A stretch of DNA of 64,000 nt from Actinomadura opuntiae. Lineage in GTDB: Bacteria; Actinomycetota; Actinomycetes; Streptosporangiales; Streptosporangiaceae. The translations under genes and the position numbers were made by a program. A model generated the notes under the pieces. It ran no database searches. It saw nothing but the letters and a program-made list of their open reading frames with translations, and was not told the origin of the DNA. Below are positions 42,039 through 53,193 of the stretch, piece after piece. The stretch covers positions 1-64,000 of the forward strand of contig NZ_JASNWF010000031.1 in assembly GCF_030283205.1 (NCBI RefSeq). Reading direction: 5' to 3'. The stretch's first letter is position 1. Each line of letters starts with the position of its first letter.

Positions 42039-44162
42039 GTGTTCCGCTCCCGAACCCCGGCACTGGCGGCCCTGAGCGCCGCCGCCGTCACTCTCGCAGC
42101 CGCCGCCCTCGACGCCGCACCCGCCACCGCGCAGCCCGCGGCCGGGAACGATCCAATCGCCGGCTTCACCGCGCAGAACTCCCGCTGGCAGCGCCAGTAC
42201 GAGAAGCTGTTCAGCGCGATCCCGTCGGCCGCGAAGGCCCGCGCGCTCGACGCCGAGCTGGCGAGCGAGCCCGCCGTCACCACCACGACCGGCGACCGGC
42301 ACCGCGTCGAGCGGATCGTCCGGCAACTCCGCTCCTACGGCCTGAAACCCGAGGTCAAGACCTACTACGCCTACACGTCGCTGCCGAAGAAGGTCAGCCT
42401 CCAGATGACGGCGCCGCGCCGCGCGGTGCTGCCCGTCAAGGAGAAGCGGCGTCCCTGGCAGCAGCACTGGGACGAGGTCATCCCGGCGCACAACGGGCTG
42501 TCGCCGTCCGGGAACGTGCGGGGCCAGGTCGTCTACGCCAACTACGGCCGCCCGCAGGACTTCGAGCAGCTCGACAAGGCCGGCATCTCGGTCAAGGACA
42601 AGATCGTCCTGGTCCGCTACGGGCAGGTGTTCCGCGGCGTCAAGCCGCGCGAGGCCGCCAAGCGCGGCGCCAAGGGCGTGCTCATCTACTCCGACCCGGC
42701 CGACGACGGCTTCACCAAGGGCGCGGTGTACCCGGACGGGCCGTGGCGCGCGCCGGACGGCATCCAGCGCGGCAGCATCGCGCAGATCCAGCTCGCGTCC
42801 GGCGACCCGCTGACCCCCGGCTGGTCGGACGACTCGCCGAACACCCGGCGGCTCAAGCCGTCCGAGGCGCCGATGCTGAGGGGGCTCGTCCCGACGCTGC
42901 CGATCTCCTACGGCGCCGCCGAGCCGCTGCTGCGCTCGCTGACCGGCGCGCAGGCGCCGGAGGACTGGCAGGGCGGCCTGCCGTTCACCTACCGGATCGG
43001 CCCGGGCGGCACGCAGGCGCACCTGGACCTGACGAACACCTTCCAGGTCCGCAAGCTCTGGGACGTCACCGTGAAGATCCCAGGCAGCGAGCGTCCCGAC
43101 CAGGAGGTCGTGCTCGGCGCGCACCATGACGCGTGGGTGTACGGCAGCGACGACAACCTGTCCGGCACGGAGAACGTCCTGCAGATCGGCCGTGCTCTCG
43201 GCACGCTGCTCAAGCAGGGCTGGCGGCCTAAGCGGACGGTCGTCCTCGCCACCTGGGACGGCGAGGAGTACGGGCTGTTCGGCTCCACCGAGTACGCCGA
43301 GCAGCAGGCCGAGCGGCTCCGCAACGCCGTCGCGTACGTGAACATGGACGGCGCGGGCGGCTCCCACTTCGGGGCCGACGCGACGCCCGCGCTGGACCAG
43401 TCCGTCATCGACGCGGCCAAGGAAGTGGCCTGGCCCGGCACCAGCGGGACCGCCTACGACGCGTGGAAGGCCCAGAACGACGGCAAGACGCCGATCGACC
43501 GCATCGGCGGCGGCTCGGACTTCCAGGCGTTCTTCCAGCGCTACGGCGTGCCCGCGATGAACCTCGGGTCCTCCTCGACGGGCTCGTCCGGCAACTACCA
43601 CTGCTCGTGCGACGACTTCTACTGGATGTCGCACTTCGGCGACCCGACGTGGGAGTACCACGCGGCGATGTCGCGGCTCGTCGGCATCGCGACGCTGCGG
43701 CTCGCCGACGCCGACGTCATCGCCATGCGGTACGCGCCGTACGCCGCCGAGACCGCGCAGTACCTGACCGCGTTCACCGACCAGCAGCGCAAGCAGCTCG
43801 GCAAGGTGGTCGTGGACGTGTCCCGCGACATCGACCAGGCCAAGGCGTGGCAGAAGGCCGCCGACGCGTTGCAGGCGCGCGCGCAGCAGGCCCTCGGCAG
43901 GGGCGACACGGCGGAGTTCCGGCGGCTGAACGCAAAGCTCATGCAGGACGAACGGGACCTGCTCACCCAAGCCGGGCTGCCGGGACGCCCGTGGTACCGG
44001 CACCAGATCTACGCCCCCGGCATGGACACCGGCTATGCCACGCAGCGCCTTCCGGGCCTGAACGACGCCCTGTTCCTCCAGAACGACCCGGCGACCGCGA
44101 AGGCCTACGAGGCGCGCCTGTACACCTCCCTCCGCGCGGCCACCCGCACCCTCACCCCGTAG
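42039..44162 (+). CDS. Secreted M28-family peptidase (glutamate carboxypeptidase II-like)
   Basis: 707 aa. GTG with GGGAGGT at 7 nt. Signal peptide ~1-32 (LAALSAAAVTLAAAAL, cleavage after TAQPA or ATA). A PA-type insert (VRYGQVFRGVKPREAAKRGA) precedes the M28 zinc core: His in LGAHHDAW, bridging Asp in GSDDNLSGT, catalytic Glu-Glu in TWDGEEYGLFGS, Asp in YVNMDGAG and the last His in DPTWEYH. A helical dimerisation domain (TFR type) follows to the C-terminus. It would remove C-terminal acidic residues or dipeptides from extracellular peptides. Full length, no neighbour in operon. Confidence 0.93.
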   Translation: MFRSRTPALAALSAAAVTLAAAALDAAPATAQPAAGNDPIAGFTAQNSRWQRQYEKLFSAIPSAAKARALDAELASEPAVTTTTGDRHRVERIVRQLRSYGLKPEVKTYYAYTSLPKKVSLQMTAPRRAVLPVKEKRRPWQQHWDEVIPAHNGLSPSGNVRGQVVYANYGRPQDFEQLDKAGISVKDKIVLVRYGQVFRGVKPREAAKRGAKGVLIYSDPADDGFTKGAVYPDGPWRAPDGIQRGSIAQIQLASGDPLTPGWSDDSPNTRRLKPSEAPMLRGLVPTLPISYGAAEPLLRSLTGAQAPEDWQGGLPFTYRIGPGGTQAHLDLTNTFQVRKLWDVTVKIPGSERPDQEVVLGAHHDAWVYGSDDNLSGTENVLQIGRALGTLLKQGWRPKRTVVLATWDGEEYGLFGSTEYAEQQAERLRNAVAYVNMDGAGGSHFGADATPALDQSVIDAAKEVAWPGTSGTAYDAWKAQNDGKTPIDRIGGGSDFQAFFQRYGVPAMNLGSSSTGSSGNYHCSCDDFYWMSHFGDPTWEYHAAMSRLVGIATLRLADADVIAMRYAPYAAETAQYLTAFTDQQRKQLGKVVVDVSRDIDQAKAWQKAADALQARAQQALGRGDTAEFRRLNAKLMQDERDLLTQAGLPGRPWYRHQIYAPGMDTGYATQRLPGLNDALFLQNDPATAKAYEARLYTSLRAATRTLTP

Positions 44163-44172
44163 GCGCTCCGAG

Positions 44173-44208
44173 CCGGGCCGCGCGGGCAGTCAGGTCCGCG
44201 CGGCCCGG
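44173..44208. terminator. Bidirectional terminator inside the mtnA 3' end
   Basis: Perfect 13-bp stem CCGGGCCGCGCGG / CCGCGCGGCCCGG with 10-nt loop. It lies between the converging peptidase and mtnA stops and its right arm encodes the last residues of MtnA, so it can serve both genes. Confidence 0.75.
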
Positions 44209-45230
44209 CCGGGGGTCTCGCCCTTCGCCACCTCCAGGACGCCGGTCTCGGTGACCAGCGCGGTCACCAGGCGGGCCGGGGTGACGTCGAACGCGGGGTT
44301 GAACCCTTCGGCGCCGCCCGGAGCCGTCCGCGTCCCGCCCCAGGCCAGCACCTCGTCGGGGTCCCGTTCCTCGATCGGGATCCGGTCGCCGGACGCGAGC
44401 GCGAGGTCGACGGTGCTCCACGGCGCGGCGACCACCAGCGGGATGCCCACCGCCGCGCACGCCAGCGCGACGCCGACCGAGCCGATCTTGTTGGCGGTGT
44501 CGCCGTTGGCGGCGATCCGGTCGGCGCCGATGACCGCGACGTCGACCAGCCCGCGCAGGACGGTGCTCGGCGCGGCGCCGTCCGCCTGCACCAGGCAGGG
44601 GATCCCGGCCCGGACCAGCTCCCACGCCGTCAGCCGGGCGCCTTGCAGCAGCGGGCGCGTCTCGTCGGCGTAGACCTTCTCGACCCGGCCCCGGCCGTGC
44701 AGTTCGCGGACGACGCCGAGCGCGGTCCCCCATCCGGCGGTCGCGAGGGCGCCGGCGTTGCAGTGGGTGAGGATGCGCAGCGGACGGTCCGGCGTGCGGG
44801 CGGTGATCCAGTCCGCGCCGAACGCTCCGATCGCGCGGTTGCCCCGGACGTCCTCGTCCAGCACGGCCTGCGCCTCGGCGACCACGGCGTCCACGCCCTT
44901 GCCGACCAGCGCCGCGGCCCGGTCGACGCCGGCGGCCAGGTTCACCGCGGTGGGCCGCGCCTCGCGGACCCGGGCGATCGCCGCGCCGCGCGCCGCGTCG
45001 TCCCAGCCCTCCCGCTCGGCCTGGAGCATCGCGATCGCGACGCCGAACGCGCCCGCCACGCCGAGCGCGGGCGCGCCGCGCACCACCAGCCGCCGGATCG
45101 CGTCCACGAGTCCCTCGACGTCGCGCACCACCACGTGCTCGACGCGCCCGGGGAGCACGGTCTGATCCAGCAGCCGCAGCCCGTCCCCGGCCCATTCCAC
45201 GGTCCGCACGTCGTCCGTCATATCGCCCAT
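44190..45230 (-). CDS. mtnA: S-methyl-5-thioribose-1-phosphate isomerase
   Basis: 346 aa from MGDMTDDVRTVEW, with GGAGG 4 nt upstream; the ATG at 45221 is worse placed. MtnA converts methylthioribose 1-phosphate to methylthioribulose 1-phosphate in methionine salvage. Signatures: RRLVVRGAPALGVAGAFG, catalytic Cys in ILTHCNAGALATAGWGTALG, YADETRPLLQGARLTAWEL and catalytic Asp in IGADRIAANGDTANKIG. No other salvage genes are nearby. It is divergent from the SOS cassette. Confidence 0.95.
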   Translation of the reverse strand: MGDMTDDVRTVEWAGDGLRLLDQTVLPGRVEHVVVRDVEGLVDAIRRLVVRGAPALGVAGAFGVAIAMLQAEREGWDDAARGAAIARVREARPTAVNLAAGVDRAAALVGKGVDAVVAEAQAVLDEDVRGNRAIGAFGADWITARTPDRPLRILTHCNAGALATAGWGTALGVVRELHGRGRVEKVYADETRPLLQGARLTAWELVRAGIPCLVQADGAAPSTVLRGLVDVAVIGADRIAANGDTANKIGSVGVALACAAVGIPLVVAAPWSTVDLALASGDRIPIEERDPDEVLAWGGTRTAPGGAEGFNPAFDVTPARLVTALVTETGVLEVAKGETPGRAART

Positions 45231-45320
45231 TCTGCCTCCCGGGCGGCGCGAAGCCTTACCCGGCAGGGCTTTGCGGCCTTCGCGACCACGCCGGTCATCC
45301 ATACCGTGACCTGCGGTAAC

Positions 45321-45346
45321 TTGACACGGGTCGAACTCTTGTTCGA
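45321..45346 (+). promoter_or_regulatory. SOS promoter with LexA box for imuA'-imuB-dnaE2
   Basis: -35 TTGACA (45321-45326) and a perfect mycobacterial-type SOS box TCGAAC-TCTT-GTTCGA (45331-45346) covering the spacer and -10 region. LexA bound here would block transcription until DNA damage. Confidence 0.9.
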
Positions 45347-45381
45347 GATTGGACGCAGAGCGCGCGAGAGGAGGGACGACC

Positions 45382-46155
45382 GTGCCGGAGGCGGCGCTGC
45401 GGGACCTGGCGAGGTCGCTGGAGCACGCGTCCGCGCCGCCCGCCCGCGCGGTCCCGCTGCTGCCCGCGCTGCGCCCGGTGGTCCCCGGCGGGCTGCGCCC
45501 CGGCTCGGTGGTCGGGCTGGACGGGCCCGGCGCGGCCTCGCTCGCCCTCGCGCTCGTCGCGGGCGTCTCCCGGCACGGCGGCGAGGACGGCTCCGGCGGC
45601 TGGTGCGGGATCGTCGGCGTCCCGTCGTTCGGGGTCGTCGCCGCCGAGGGGATGGGCGCCGAGCCCGAACGCCTCCTGCTGGTCGACGACCCCGGCGACC
45701 GCTGGCCCGACGTGGTCGCCGCGCTGGCCGAGGCGGTCGAACTGGTGCTGCTGTGCCCGCCCGAGCGTCCCGGCGCCGCCGCCGTCCGCCGGCTGTCGGC
45801 CCTCGCCCGCAAGCACGGCTGCGTCCTCACGCTGACCGGGCCGTTCGCCCGCGACTGGCCGGGCGTCCGGCTGCGCCTGCGCCTGGACGGGATCGCCTGG
45901 GAGGGCGTCGGCGACGGCCACGGGCGCCTGCGCGGCCGGCGCGTGCAGGTGGTCGCCGAGGGCCGCGACGCTCCAGGCCGGGGCCGCCGCGCCCATCTGT
46001 GGCTGCCCGCCCCCGACGGCAGCGTCAGGCCCGCCGCCCCGGTGCGGCCGCCGCTGGAGATCGTCCCGCCGCCCGCGGTGAAGGACGGCGCGCCCGTGCA
46101 CACCCGCCGCGACGGCGAAGCGGCCGTCGTCCGCATCCGGGAGGGGATCGCGTGA
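45382..46155 (+). CDS. imuA': ImuA' (RecA-like mutasome protein)
   Basis: 257 aa. GTG with GGAGG at 7 nt; an upstream TTG in the SOS box is not credible. A RecA-fold relative lacking a full Walker A: LRPGSVVGLDGPGAASLALAL occupies the P-loop position. The tail (~180-257) is Pro/Arg-rich. In mycobacteria ImuA' joins ImuB and DnaE2 in the damage-induced mutasome. Recognition relies mainly on position between the SOS box and imuB. The stop overlaps imuB by 4 bp. Confidence 0.88.
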   Translation: MPEAALRDLARSLEHASAPPARAVPLLPALRPVVPGGLRPGSVVGLDGPGAASLALALVAGVSRHGGEDGSGGWCGIVGVPSFGVVAAEGMGAEPERLLLVDDPGDRWPDVVAALAEAVELVLLCPPERPGAAAVRRLSALARKHGCVLTLTGPFARDWPGVRLRLRLDGIAWEGVGDGHGRLRGRRVQVVAEGRDAPGRGRRAHLWLPAPDGSVRPAAPVRPPLEIVPPPAVKDGAPVHTRRDGEAAVVRIREGIA

Positions 46156-47711
46156 CGCGGGTGCTGGCGGTGTGGTGCCCGGACTGGCCCGTGACCGCGG
46201 TCGGGGTGGAGGCCGCCACGGCGGGGGCCGTGGTGGTGCAGGGGCGGATCGCGGCGTGCTCGGCGGCGGCGCGGGCCGAGGGCGTCCGGCGCGGGCAGCG
46301 GTTGCGCGACGCGCAGCGCCGCTGCCCCGACCTGGTGGTGCGGGAGCGCGACACCGACGCGGAGGGGCGGTTGTTCGAGGCCGTCGTCGAGGCGGTCGCG
46401 GAGCTGGCGCCGAGGGTGGAGGTGGTGCGGCCGGGGCTGTGCGCCATCGCGGCGCGCGGGCCTGCCCGGTTCTACGGCGGTGAGGAGGCGCTGCGCGTCC
46501 TGGTGCAGGACACGGTCGTGGAGGCCGGGTACGACTGCGGGTCCGGGATCGCGGACGGGTTGTTCGCCGCCGAGCTGGCAGCGCGCGCCGGGCAGGGCGG
46601 CGTGGTGGTGCCGGAGGGCGGCGCGGCGGCGTTCCTGGCGCCGTATCCGCTGTCGGTGCTGGACCGTCCGGAGCTGGCCGACCTGCTGCGGCGGCTCGGG
46701 ATCGCGACGCTGGGCGCGTTCGCGGCGCTGCCGTCCGGGCACGTCGCGGGCCGGTTCGGGACGGACGGGGCGCTGGCGCACCGGCTGGCGCGGGGCGAGG
46801 AGCCGCGGCCGATCGCGCCGGTCCGCGCGGCGGCGGACCTGTCGGTGCGGGCGGCGTTCGACCCGCCCGCCGAGCACGCCGAGCAGGTGGTGTTCACGGC
46901 GAAGCGGCTGGCGGACGAGCTGCACGAGGGGCTCGCGGCGGGCGGGCTGGCGTGCGTGCGGCTGGAGGTCGAGGTCGGGTTCGCCGACGGGCACGTGCTG
47001 CGGCGGCTGTGGCGGCATGACGGGCGGTTGTCGGCCCTCGCGGTCGCAGAGCGGGTGCGGTGGCAGCTGTCGGCTTGGCGGGACGGGCGCCCGGCGGCGG
47101 GCACCGACCCCGAGGGCATCGAGGCGCCCGCCGAAGAGGAGGCCGTGTGGGGCGGTGTGACGTGGCTGGAGCTGGCGCCCGACCAGCTCGTCCCGGACGG
47201 CGGCCGGCAGGAGGCGCTGTGGGGGCGGACCGCCGTCACCGACCGCGTCGCGCGGGCCGCCGACCGGATCCAGGGGCTGCTCGGCCACGGCGCGATCACC
47301 CGGCCGGTGCCGGCGGGCGGGCGCGGACCGGGCGAGCAGGTCGTCCGGGTCCCGGTCGGGGACCTGCCGCCGGCGGGCCTGCCGGACGGGCCGTGGCCGG
47401 GCCGCCTGACCGCGCCCGCACCGGCTGTGGTGCCGCCGGCGGCGCCGGAGGCGGAACTGTTCGACGCGTCCGGGGCGCCGGTGATGGTGTCGGCGCGGTG
47501 CGCGGTGTCGGCGCCGCCGGCCGCGCTGGTGGTCGGCGGCCGTCCGGCGGCGGTGACGGCCTGGACGGGCCCGTGGCCGGCGGACGAGCGCTGGTGGGAC
47601 CCGGCGAAAGCGCGGCGCCGCGCCCGCTTCCAGGTCGTCACCGAGGACGGCTCCGCCTACCTCCTCGCCGTCGAGGGGCGGCGCTGGCACGTGGAGGCCA
47701 CCTATGACTAG
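46152..47711 (+). CDS. imuB: ImuB, catalytically dead Y-family polymerase homologue
   Basis: 519 aa, GTG overlapping the imuA' stop. Y-family fold: VLAVWCPDWPVTAVGVEA replaces the DxDxFFA active site, so the acidic catalytic residues are missing, as known for ImuB. Helix-hairpin region LRRLGIATLGAFAALP and little-finger-like domain follow. The C-terminal segment ARRRARFQVVTEDGSAYLLA is typical. ImuB links DnaE2 to the beta clamp as an adaptor in translesion synthesis. Confidence 0.93.
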   Translation: MTRVLAVWCPDWPVTAVGVEAATAGAVVVQGRIAACSAAARAEGVRRGQRLRDAQRRCPDLVVRERDTDAEGRLFEAVVEAVAELAPRVEVVRPGLCAIAARGPARFYGGEEALRVLVQDTVVEAGYDCGSGIADGLFAAELAARAGQGGVVVPEGGAAAFLAPYPLSVLDRPELADLLRRLGIATLGAFAALPSGHVAGRFGTDGALAHRLARGEEPRPIAPVRAAADLSVRAAFDPPAEHAEQVVFTAKRLADELHEGLAAGGLACVRLEVEVGFADGHVLRRLWRHDGRLSALAVAERVRWQLSAWRDGRPAAGTDPEGIEAPAEEEAVWGGVTWLELAPDQLVPDGGRQEALWGRTAVTDRVARAADRIQGLLGHGAITRPVPAGGRGPGEQVVRVPVGDLPPAGLPDGPWPGRLTAPAPAVVPPAAPEAELFDASGAPVMVSARCAVSAPPAALVVGGRPAAVTAWTGPWPADERWWDPAKARRRARFQVVTEDGSAYLLAVEGRRWHVEATYD

Positions 47712-47722
47712 GCGGGTGGGCT

Positions 47723-50700
47723 GTGGGGTGGCATAACCCGCCGATCTCGTGGCGGGAGTTCGAGGAGAAGCTGTCGTGGCGTCCCGCCGAGCGCATCCCG
47801 CAGGAGGCGCCGGACGAGCCGGAGGCGCCGCGCCGCGCGGAGGGCGGCGTGCCGTGGGCGGAGCTGCACGTCCATTCGTCGTTCAGCTTCCTCGACGGCG
47901 CCAGCTCCCCGGACGCGCTGGTCGCCGAGGCGGCGCGGCTCGGCGTGGAGACGATGGCGGTCACCGACCACGACGGCATGTACGGGGCGGTGCAGTTCGC
48001 GCAGGCGGCGAGCGAGTCGGGCATCGGGACGGTGTTCGGTGCGGAGCTGAGCCTCGGGCTGCCCGGCCCGCAGACCGGGGAGCCCGACCCGGCGGGCCGG
48101 CACCTGCTGGCCCTGGCCAGGGGCCCGGAGGGCTACGCGCGGCTGTGCTCGGCGATCACGGCGGCGCAGCTCGCGGGCGGGCGCAAGGGCCGTCCGGTGT
48201 ACGACCTGGACGCGCTCGCGGACGCGCACGGCGGGCACTGGGCCGTGCTGACGGGTTGCCGCAAGGGGCCGGTTCCGGCGGCGCTGGAGTCCGGCGGCCC
48301 CGAGGCGGCCGAGCGCGAACTGCGCCGGATGGTCGACATGTTCGGCCGCGAGAACGTCTTCGTGGAGCTGGTCGACCACGACCAGCCGGACGACGACGAG
48401 CGCAACGACGTCCTGTTCGAGCTGGCCGGACGGGTCGGGGCGGACGTCGTCGCGTCCAACAACGTGCACTTCGCAGCACCCGGCGCCGACGCGCGCCTCG
48501 CGCAGGCGATGGCGGCGGTGCGGGCGCGGCGCAGCATGGACGACATGGTCGGGTGGCTGCCCGCGAGCGGCACCGCGCACCTGCGCAGCGGCGCGGAGAT
48601 GGCCGCGCGGCTGGCGCGCTTTCCCGGCGTGTTGGAACGCACGGTGGAGCTGGGCCGCGAGTGCCGGTTCGGGTTCGACGTGGTCGCGCCCCGGCTGCCT
48701 GACTGGCCCGTCGGGGACGGCCACACCGAGGCGAGCTGGCTGCGGCACCTGGTGAAGGAGGGCGCGCTGAAGCGGTACGGCCCGCCCGACAACGAGAAGG
48801 TGTCGGGCGCGTACGCGCAGATCGCCAAGGAGCTGGACGTGATCGAGCAGCTCAAGTTCCCGGGCTACTTCCTGATCGTCCACGACATCGTGGAGTTCTG
48901 CCGGAGCAAGGGGATCCTGTGCCAGGGACGCGGTTCGGCGGCGAACTCGGCGGTCTGCTACGCGCTCGGCATCACCGGCGTCGACGCCGTCCGGCACGGG
49001 CTGCTGTTCGAGCGGTTCCTGTCCCCCGGACGCGACGGCCCGCCCGACATCGACCTCGACATCGAGCACAAGCGCCGCGAGGAGGCCATCCAGTACGTCT
49101 ACCGCAAGTACGGGCGCGAGTGCACGGCGCAGGTCGCCAACGTCATCAGCTACCGGCCGCGCATGGCCGTCCGGGACGCGGCGCGCGCGCTCGGCTTCTC
49201 CCCCGGCCAGCAGGACGCCTGGTCCAAGAGCATCGACCCGCGCGACCCGGTCGGCTCCGAGACCGACATCCCCGCGCCGGTCATGGAGCTGGCCGACCGG
49301 ATGCTGACGCTGCCCCGGCACCTCGGCATCCACTCCGGCGGCATGGTCATCGCGGACCGTCCCGTCGGCGAGATCTGCCCGATCGAGTGGGCGACGATGC
49401 CGAACCGCAGCGTCCTGCAATGGGACAAGGACGACTGCGCGGCGGCCGGGCTGGTGAAGTTCGACCTGCTCGGCCTCGGCATGCTCGCGGCCCTGCACGA
49501 CTGCTTCGACCTGGTCGCCGAGCACCACGGGCAGCGGCACGACCTCCAGTCGATCCCGCCGGAGGACCCCGAGGTCTACGAGATGCTGTGCGACGCCGAC
49601 ACCGTCGGGGTGTTCCAGGTCGAGTCGCGCGCGCAGATGGCGACGCTGCCCCGGCTGCGGCCGCGCGAGTTCTACGACCTGGTGGTGGAGGTCGCGCTGA
49701 TCCGCCCCGGCCCGATCCAGGGCGGGTCCGTCCACCCGTACCTGCGGCGCCGCAAAGGCCTGGAGCCGGCGACGTGCCCGCACCCGCTGATGGAGCCGGC
49801 GCTGCGGCGGACGCTCGGCGTCCCGCTGTTCCAGGAGCAGATGATGCAGCTCGCCGTGGACTGCGCCGGGTTCACCCCGAACGAGGCCGACCAGCTGCGG
49901 CAGGCGATGGGCGCCAAGCGCGCGCCCGAGCGCGTCGAGCGGCTCCGCAAGCGGCTGCTGGACGGGATGGCCGAGCGCGGCATCCCGGCCGACATCGCCG
50001 AGAGCGTCTACGAGAAGATCCTCGGCTTCACCGGGTTCGGGTTCCCCGAGTCGCACGCGCAGAGCTTCGCGCACCTGGTGTACGCGAGCGCGTGGCTGAA
50101 GCGGCACTTCCCCGCCGCGTTCACGGCGGCGCTCGTCCGCAACCAGCCGATGGGGTTCTACAGCTCGCAGTCGCTGCTGGCGGACGCGCGGCGGCACGGC
50201 GTCGTCGTCCGGGGCGTCGACATCAACGCCAGCGACGTCCACCCGACGCTGGAGGAGCCCGTCGAGGTCGAGTCGGACCATCCGCACGCGCCCGCCGCGC
50301 CGCAGCCCGCGATCCGCGTCGGCCTCGCCGGCGTCCGCAACCTCGGCGACGACACCGCCGAGCTGATCGCGGCCGGACGCCCCTACGCGAGCATGGAGGA
50401 CCTGGCCCGCCGCGTCCCGCTGTCGGCGGCGGCCCTGGAGGCGCTCGCGACCGCCGGGGCGTTCGATCGCCTCGGCCTGACGCGCCGCGAGGCGCTGTGG
50501 GCGGCGGGCGCGCTCGCCGGCACCGGGCCCGGGCAGCTCGAAGGCGTCACGCCCGGCGCGTCCGCCCCGGCGCTGCCGCCGATGACGCCGATCGAGGAGA
50601 CCCTCGCCGACCTGTGGGCGACCGGCGTCTCCCACACCCATCCGGTCGCGCACGTCCGCGAGGCGCTGGACGAGCTGGGCGCGCTGTCGTCGCAGCGCCT

Positions 50701-50992
50701 CGCCGCGACGCCGTCCGACACCAACGTCGTCGTCGCCGGGCTGGTCACGCACCGGCAGCGCCCGCCGACCGCCGGCGGCATCGTGTTCATGACGCTGGAG
50801 GACGAGACCGGCATCATCAACGTCGTCTGCCCGCCGCAGGTGTTCCAGCGGCACCGGGGCCTCGCCGTCGACTCCCAGGCGCTGCTGGTCGGCGGGCGCC
50901 TCGAACGCGCCGACGGCGTCACCAACGTCCGCGCCACCCGGCTGCGCCGGCTCCCCGTCCCCGGCAAGGTCCGCGCCCGCAACTTCCACTGA
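47723..50992 (+). CDS. dnaE2: Error-prone DNA polymerase III alpha subunit
   Basis: 1089 aa, GTG 11 bp after imuB. N-terminal PHP domain with AELHVHSSFSFLDGA (~47-60); polymerase core with DGPPDIDLDIEHKRRE (catalytic Asp pair) and GRGSAANSAVCYALGIT; helix-hairpin-helix ALEALATAGAFDRLG; C-terminal OB fold GGIVFMTLEDETGIINVVC. The length and lack of the tau-binding extension distinguish it from DnaE1. It carries out SOS-induced mutagenic gap filling with ImuA' and ImuB. Confidence 0.96.
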   Translation: MGWHNPPISWREFEEKLSWRPAERIPQEAPDEPEAPRRAEGGVPWAELHVHSSFSFLDGASSPDALVAEAARLGVETMAVTDHDGMYGAVQFAQAASESGIGTVFGAELSLGLPGPQTGEPDPAGRHLLALARGPEGYARLCSAITAAQLAGGRKGRPVYDLDALADAHGGHWAVLTGCRKGPVPAALESGGPEAAERELRRMVDMFGRENVFVELVDHDQPDDDERNDVLFELAGRVGADVVASNNVHFAAPGADARLAQAMAAVRARRSMDDMVGWLPASGTAHLRSGAEMAARLARFPGVLERTVELGRECRFGFDVVAPRLPDWPVGDGHTEASWLRHLVKEGALKRYGPPDNEKVSGAYAQIAKELDVIEQLKFPGYFLIVHDIVEFCRSKGILCQGRGSAANSAVCYALGITGVDAVRHGLLFERFLSPGRDGPPDIDLDIEHKRREEAIQYVYRKYGRECTAQVANVISYRPRMAVRDAARALGFSPGQQDAWSKSIDPRDPVGSETDIPAPVMELADRMLTLPRHLGIHSGGMVIADRPVGEICPIEWATMPNRSVLQWDKDDCAAAGLVKFDLLGLGMLAALHDCFDLVAEHHGQRHDLQSIPPEDPEVYEMLCDADTVGVFQVESRAQMATLPRLRPREFYDLVVEVALIRPGPIQGGSVHPYLRRRKGLEPATCPHPLMEPALRRTLGVPLFQEQMMQLAVDCAGFTPNEADQLRQAMGAKRAPERVERLRKRLLDGMAERGIPADIAESVYEKILGFTGFGFPESHAQSFAHLVYASAWLKRHFPAAFTAALVRNQPMGFYSSQSLLADARRHGVVVRGVDINASDVHPTLEEPVEVESDHPHAPAAPQPAIRVGLAGVRNLGDDTAELIAAGRPYASMEDLARRVPLSAAALEALATAGAFDRLGLTRREALWAAGALAGTGPGQLEGVTPGASAPALPPMTPIEETLADLWATGVSHTHPVAHVREALDELGALSSQRLAATPSDTNVVVAGLVTHRQRPPTAGGIVFMTLEDETGIINVVCPPQVFQRHRGLAVDSQALLVGGRLERADGVTNVRATRLRRLPVPGKVRARNFH

Positions 50993-51005
50993 CCGGAGGC
51001 CGAAC

Positions 51006-51020
51006 CCGGGCACTGCCCGG
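51006..51020 (+). terminator. Possible terminator of the SOS cassette
   Basis: CCGGGC-ACT-GCCCGG, 6-bp stem with 3-nt loop, 13 bp after the dnaE2 stop. Confidence 0.45.
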
Positions 51021-51116
51021 CGCGTCCGATGTGTGTCATCGTTGTCACGGAGAGGGTCGCGTGCCGCCGTTGGGGGCGGCCGCCAAGGCGCGGCTCCGGC
51101 GAAAGGCTGATCGCCG

Positions 51117-53186
<2,070 letters not shown>

Positions 53187-53193
53187 GGGCGGG

